DNA of 7,926 bases from an uncultured Candidatus Saccharibacteria bacterium (GTDB taxonomy: Bacteria; Patescibacteriota; Saccharimonadia; Saccharimonadales; Saccharimonadaceae): NCBI GenBank assembly GCA_937919305.1, contig CALFQW010000058.1, positions 1 to 7,926 of the forward strand, written 5' to 3'. The translations under genes were made by a program, and so were the position numbers. A model generated the notes under the pieces. The model saw only the letters and a program-made list of their open reading frames with translations, did not search any database and was not told the DNA's origin. Positions 5,383-7,926 of the stretch are shown here, piece after piece. How positions within the stretch are numbered: the stretch's first letter is position 1; each line of letters starts with the position of its first letter.

Positions 5383-6450
5383 CTAGTGGATGAAATTATA
5401 ACGGCCTGCTTCGCTCGCAGATAAAGTTCTGCTTGAAGTGACATTCCATCCGGCAAAGTTCATCTCAGACACCATAATACTACCGTCGCCGTTAACGCTT
5501 TCGACAACCGCTACGTGTCCGTATCCGCCGGCACTATAACTGTCTTGCATCACGGCTCCGACAGCAGGTGTGTTGTTGACGAGATACCCACTGCTACGCG
5601 CATAGCTGTGCCACGTGGATGCATTTCCCCAAAAACTACCCACCGGACGCCCTAGCTCGGCTCTTCGGTTATATACATAATACGTACAATAGCCATAGTC
5701 ATATCTATTGCCAACTGATGCAGCAGAAGCAAAACTAGTGCGAGCAGATGACTGTGGGGCTGGCGCTGCGCGCGGAGCAACATAACCTGGACGCTCATTA
5801 CCGGGTAGGGTGCCGCCAGGTAGAACGAGTTCTTGACCAGGCTGGACGCCACTGATCTCGAGGTCGTTGTAACTAATGAGCCGCTCTCGCTCTGTCTTAT
5901 AACGTGATGCAATGCTGTCGACGGTATCCCCGTCACGCACGGTGTAGACAACACCGTCGATGTTAGGGATCTTCAGTGTTTGGCCCACACTTATTGCGTC
6001 ACCAACTAGATTGTTCGCCCACTTCACTGTCTCGGGACTTACTCCAAAGCGTGCAGCGACAGTCTGTGCCGTATCGCCAGCGACTGCAGTATATGTAGAG
6101 ATGCCGCGCAGGTCATTTACCTCTACTATCTGAGGTTTCGTCAGGATGCTCGTCTCCACTTGAGCTAGTTCAGCTTTTGCGTTAAGTGAGATCGAGAGAT
6201 TCGATACATTTGATGCAACCGCTAGGTCTGCCATCTCCGCTGTTTCAGCGGCGAGATCTGCAGCGAGTTGCTGATCCACTGAAGGATCTTGAACTTGTAG
6301 TATGTTGCTTTCGCCTGCGCTAGCAGAAGCTTGTTTTTCGACCGGTGATTGATAACCAACAGAAACGACACTTCCGATAACAGCTAAGACTGCAATATAC
6401 GGTATAACTGAACTAACTTTCTTTAACGATTTTTTTCGCTTTGCAGACAA
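5383..6450 (-). CDS. Secreted peptidoglycan hydrolase with two LysM repeats and a CHAP domain
   Basis: From the TTG at 6450 the protein has 355 residues. A basic N-terminus (KRKKSLKK) and a hydrophobic helix at about 14-33 form a signal peptide or anchor. A helical linker of about 35-110 follows. Two LysM peptidoglycan-binding repeats lie at about 118-163 and 167-211 (YTVRDGDTVDSIASRY). A Pro/Ala/Ser linker then leads to a CHAP amidase/endopeptidase domain (about 245-355) with likely catalytic C255 in YGYCTYYV and H312 in GYGHVAVVE; E329/N331 in SEMNF may complete the site. It should cut wall peptides outside the membrane. No ATG is available. In frame upstream, an ATA at 6477 sits 7 nt after GGAG (6488-6485), so translation may start there. 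It lies downstream of mltG, another wall enzyme, but has its own promoter and terminator. Confidence 0.93.
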   Translation of the reverse strand: MSAKRKKSLKKVSSVIPYIAVLAVIGSVVSVGYQSPVEKQASASAGESNILQVQDPSVDQQLAADLAAETAEMADLAVASNVSNLSISLNAKAELAQVETSILTKPQIVEVNDLRGISTYTAVAGDTAQTVAARFGVSPETVKWANNLVGDAISVGQTLKIPNIDGVVYTVRDGDTVDSIASRYKTERERLISYNDLEISGVQPGQELVLPGGTLPGNERPGYVAPRAAPAPQSSARTSFASAASVGNRYDYGYCTYYVYNRRAELGRPVGSFWGNASTWHSYARSSGYLVNNTPAVGAVMQDSYSAGGYGHVAVVESVNGDGSIMVSEMNFAGWNVTSSRTLSASEAGRYNFIH

Positions 6451-6715
6451 GCCAGCTCGACTATTTGAGTTACCTATAGTTGTTCTCCGGTGCTCTATTG
6501 CTAGGGCACAGCTACCGCCACTTTGTCTTTCTTTTTTGTTTTGTCATCACTATGGAAGAAACAAAAAACGGAGTGCGCGTCGACCTTGATCGCTTAGTTA
6601 AATGCTATTAAAACAAGTTTATACTTATGCACTCGTTCGACAGTTGAACGGTAGGTATAAAGGTGCATTCCACAGGGGTAATTTGCATTATCCTATATGG
6701 CTCGCATCCATATAC
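6451..6715 (-). promoter_or_regulatory. Long structured 5' leader of the LysM-CHAP gene (candidate cis-regulatory RNA)
   Basis: The promoter at 6722-6750 predicts a leader of about 265 nt. In transcript order it holds: TATATGG/CCATATA (6714-6708/6700-6694) at the very 5' end; a stem with a bulged A and GCAA tetraloop (6693-6677); TTTATAC/GTATAAA (6661-6655/6624-6618) enclosing CGTTC/GAACG; a GCACTCCG-TTTTTT segment (6576-6563); and GTGC-C-CTA-GCAA-TAG-A-GCAC (6509-6490), again with a GCAA loop, next to the GGAG at 6488-6485. CTCCG (6573-6569) can pair either with that CGGAG or, as part of GCACTC, with GAGTGC (6634-6629), which would place a terminator-like U-run after it. Two tiny reading frames lie at the 5' end (6711-6688 and 6688-6608). 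I do not recognise a known riboswitch class. Confidence 0.5.
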
Positions 6716-6721
6716 TTCTCA

Positions 6722-6750
6722 AGTATACTAACCGTTGATTTATATGTCAA
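6722..6750 (-). promoter_or_regulatory. Consensus promoter for the LysM-CHAP leader
   Basis: Minus-strand TTGACA (6750-6745), 17-bp spacer, TATACT (6727-6722): the best promoter in the window. It starts 16 bp after the mltG stop. The predicted start is near 6715, about 265 nt before the TTG of the hydrolase. Confidence 0.85.
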
Positions 6751-6765
6751 TATATTTTCTAGTAT

Positions 6766-7740
6766 CTAATACTCTTGGCAAAGCTTGATACAGTGTGCTG
6801 CGACGTTAGCGTTATGCTCGGCTTCTGTTCGTGAAAAGTATGTTTTGCCATCGTCACCTGCTACGAAGTACAAGAAGTCGCCAGGTGCAGGACTTGCAAC
6901 AGCGTCAATCGCACTACGCTGCATATTGGCTATGGGGCCCGGAGGGATGCCTTTGTTGATCCTGGTGTTGTACGGTGAGTCGAAATTCACCGTTGGTTGT
7001 TGACCAGCCTGCTCTGCCGCATAGATAAAGGTGACGTCAGAGCCTAACTGTATATCCTGAGCTAAACGACTCAAGAATACCTGTGCTACTTGTTTTTGAT
7101 CGGAAGGATTGTCGACTTCCTTTTGCACGATGGATGATAGTGTAAGGCCCTGATGGATAGAGAGGCTTCGTGCCTGGAAAGCTGCTAGATAGCCATTTTC
7201 GGTTAATACTTCGTACAGCTCATCGAATGATTTCTCGAACAAATCTTCGAGTGTCTGATCTGCTCCGATCCTGTACGTCTCTGGGTAGATGTACCCCTCG
7301 AGTGTTGCGGTGTCCGGTTTACTCGCGAGCAGAGGGTGCTCGTAATCTGCCGAGAGAGCACGATCAATCTCGTCCGACGAGTATCCATACTGTTGCAGAT
7401 TCTTACGTATGCCATTCAGAGTAACACTTGGGGATATGAGTATGTCTACTTCATCCGCCTTTCCTGCAACCAGATGATCGACGATCTGCTGAACATTCTG
7501 GTCGGTCGAGAGTATATAGCCTCCGGCCTGGAGCTTCGCCCTGGTACCTGTAGTCTGAACATAGATGTTAAATGCTGTTTCTGAGCGGATAAGGCCTTTT
7601 GTCCTGAGCTTTGAAGCTATCTCAGATGATGTCTCACCCTGCTCGATAAGAACACGAATATCACTACCGTCTTGATCCGGTGCGCTGAGCGCTTGCTGGT
7701 ACCAAAGTACAGCAACAATCGAACAAATCGCAGTAGACAA
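6766..7740 (-). CDS. mltG: MltG, endolytic murein transglycosylase (YceG-like)
   Basis: MltG is a membrane-anchored enzyme that cuts nascent glycan strands near the synthesis complex and sets their length. From the TTG at 7740 there are 324 residues: a short hydrophobic start, a LysM-like region (about 28-100, with VLIEQGETSSEIASKL), then the catalytic domain with LEGYIYPETYRI (147-158), SSIVQKE with probable catalytic E208, VFLSRLAQDIQLGSDVTFIY, SPYNTRINKGIPPGPIANM (255-273) and the end motif YFVAGDDGKTYFS (291-303). The start is doubtful. The frame stays open upstream and encodes KRRPIALIIAAFIGL, which completes a normal 25-residue anchor with a basic flank. A start as far up as the ATT at 7803 is possible, overlapping the plus-strand gene at 7764. 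No ATG or GTG is available. Confidence 0.93.
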   Translation of the reverse strand: MSTAICSIVAVLWYQQALSAPDQDGSDIRVLIEQGETSSEIASKLRTKGLIRSETAFNIYVQTTGTRAKLQAGGYILSTDQNVQQIVDHLVAGKADEVDILISPSVTLNGIRKNLQQYGYSSDEIDRALSADYEHPLLASKPDTATLEGYIYPETYRIGADQTLEDLFEKSFDELYEVLTENGYLAAFQARSLSIHQGLTLSSIVQKEVDNPSDQKQVAQVFLSRLAQDIQLGSDVTFIYAAEQAGQQPTVNFDSPYNTRINKGIPPGPIANMQRSAIDAVASPAPGDFLYFVAGDDGKTYFSRTEAEHNANVAAHCIKLCQEY

Positions 7741-7763
7741 GCCGATAAAGGCCGCTATGATCA

Positions 7764-7926
7764 GTGCTATCGGACGACGCTTTTGCCAAACGACGGCGCC
7801 AATTCGAAATTCGTGCCCGCAAGGAACAACAAGAAGTACGAACTCGCAAACTGGCGATCGAACGCGCTCATAGAAACGCTGAAAACAAAATCAAAACTGC
7901 CTTTCTCAAGATCGCCATGAGTGTTG
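7764..7926 (+). CDS. Unrecognised basic, helical protein (N-terminal part, cut by window edge)
   Basis: From a GTG at 7764 the plus strand is open to the window end (54 codons), just after an in-frame TGA at 7758. The translation is strongly charged and helical: FAKRRRQFEIRARKEQQEVR, then TRKLAIERAHRNAENKIK, turning hydrophobic at TAFLKIAMSV. A basic coiled helix leading toward a membrane segment is what one would expect of a small membrane protein, but the family is not recognised. Its composition looks like real protein, whereas the opposite strand reading over 7804-7890 (rich in V, C and F) does not. The start is uncertain: TAGACA (7734-7739) and TATGAT (7756-7761) with a 16-bp spacer form a promoter-like pair, but would start transcription just inside the gene. 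Divergent from, and possibly overlapping, mltG. Confidence 0.5.
   Translation, partial: MLSDDAFAKRRRQFEIRARKEQQEVRTRKLAIERAHRNAENKIKTAFLKIAMSV

Noticed and set aside
7664..7849. 61-codon minus-strand frame over the mltG 5' end
   Set aside because: It is out of frame with mltG and its product is Arg/Ser/Cys-rich without protein character.

Overview
The window looks like chromosomal DNA from a small-genome bacterium, most probably a member of the Candidate Phyla Radiation such as Candidatus Saccharibacteria (TM7). This placement is an inference from gene content and style: a PaaX/Cas2-like small regulator of the kind common in those genomes, tiny membrane proteins, a LysM-CHAP hydrolase, mltG and obg, very short spacers and few Shine-Dalgarno sequences. 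No ribosomal RNA or other decisive marker is present. The genes read with UGA as a stop, so the UGA-glycine code of Gracilibacteria does not apply. Completed genes end in TAG five times and TAA twice, never TGA.

Layout: (1) 1-351, the 5' end of uvrA (minus) facing divergent promoters. (2) 351-1066, two small plus-strand membrane proteins, a PGPGW-family protein and an unrecognised two-helix protein with a basic tail. (3) 1063-2472, sbcB (exonuclease I, minus), converging on the previous gene with a 4-bp overlap of stop codons. (4) 2608-3177, a PaaX-like winged-helix/Cas2-fold protein, divergent from sbcB and followed by a perfect 34-bp palindrome. (5) 3215-4003, about 790 bp with no convincing gene but a strong minus-strand promoter at one end, a good intrinsic terminator at the other and several long stem-loops between: a candidate large non-coding RNA of about 700 nt. 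(6) 4004-5302, obg (minus). (7) 5383-6450, a secreted LysM-CHAP peptidoglycan hydrolase (minus) behind a consensus promoter and a folded leader of about 265 nt. (8) 6766-7740, mltG (minus), whose natural start is unclear. (9) 7764 to the end, a plus-strand partial gene that may overlap the 5' end of mltG.

The genes fall into DNA repair (uvrA, sbcB), ribosome/GTPase control (obg) and cell-wall work: MltG cuts nascent glycan strands and the CHAP enzyme cleaves the peptidoglycan. Each gene appears to have its own promoter rather than sharing a long operon.

A striking regularity: for six genes (uvrA, the two membrane proteins, sbcB, the PaaX-like gene and obg) a -10 box lies so close to the ATG that transcription should start 0-4 nt before it, with no Shine-Dalgarno sequence. 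This points to widespread leaderless mRNAs. The LysM-CHAP gene breaks the pattern with its long structured leader. The main candidates for undescribed biology are the 700-nt RNA and this leader.
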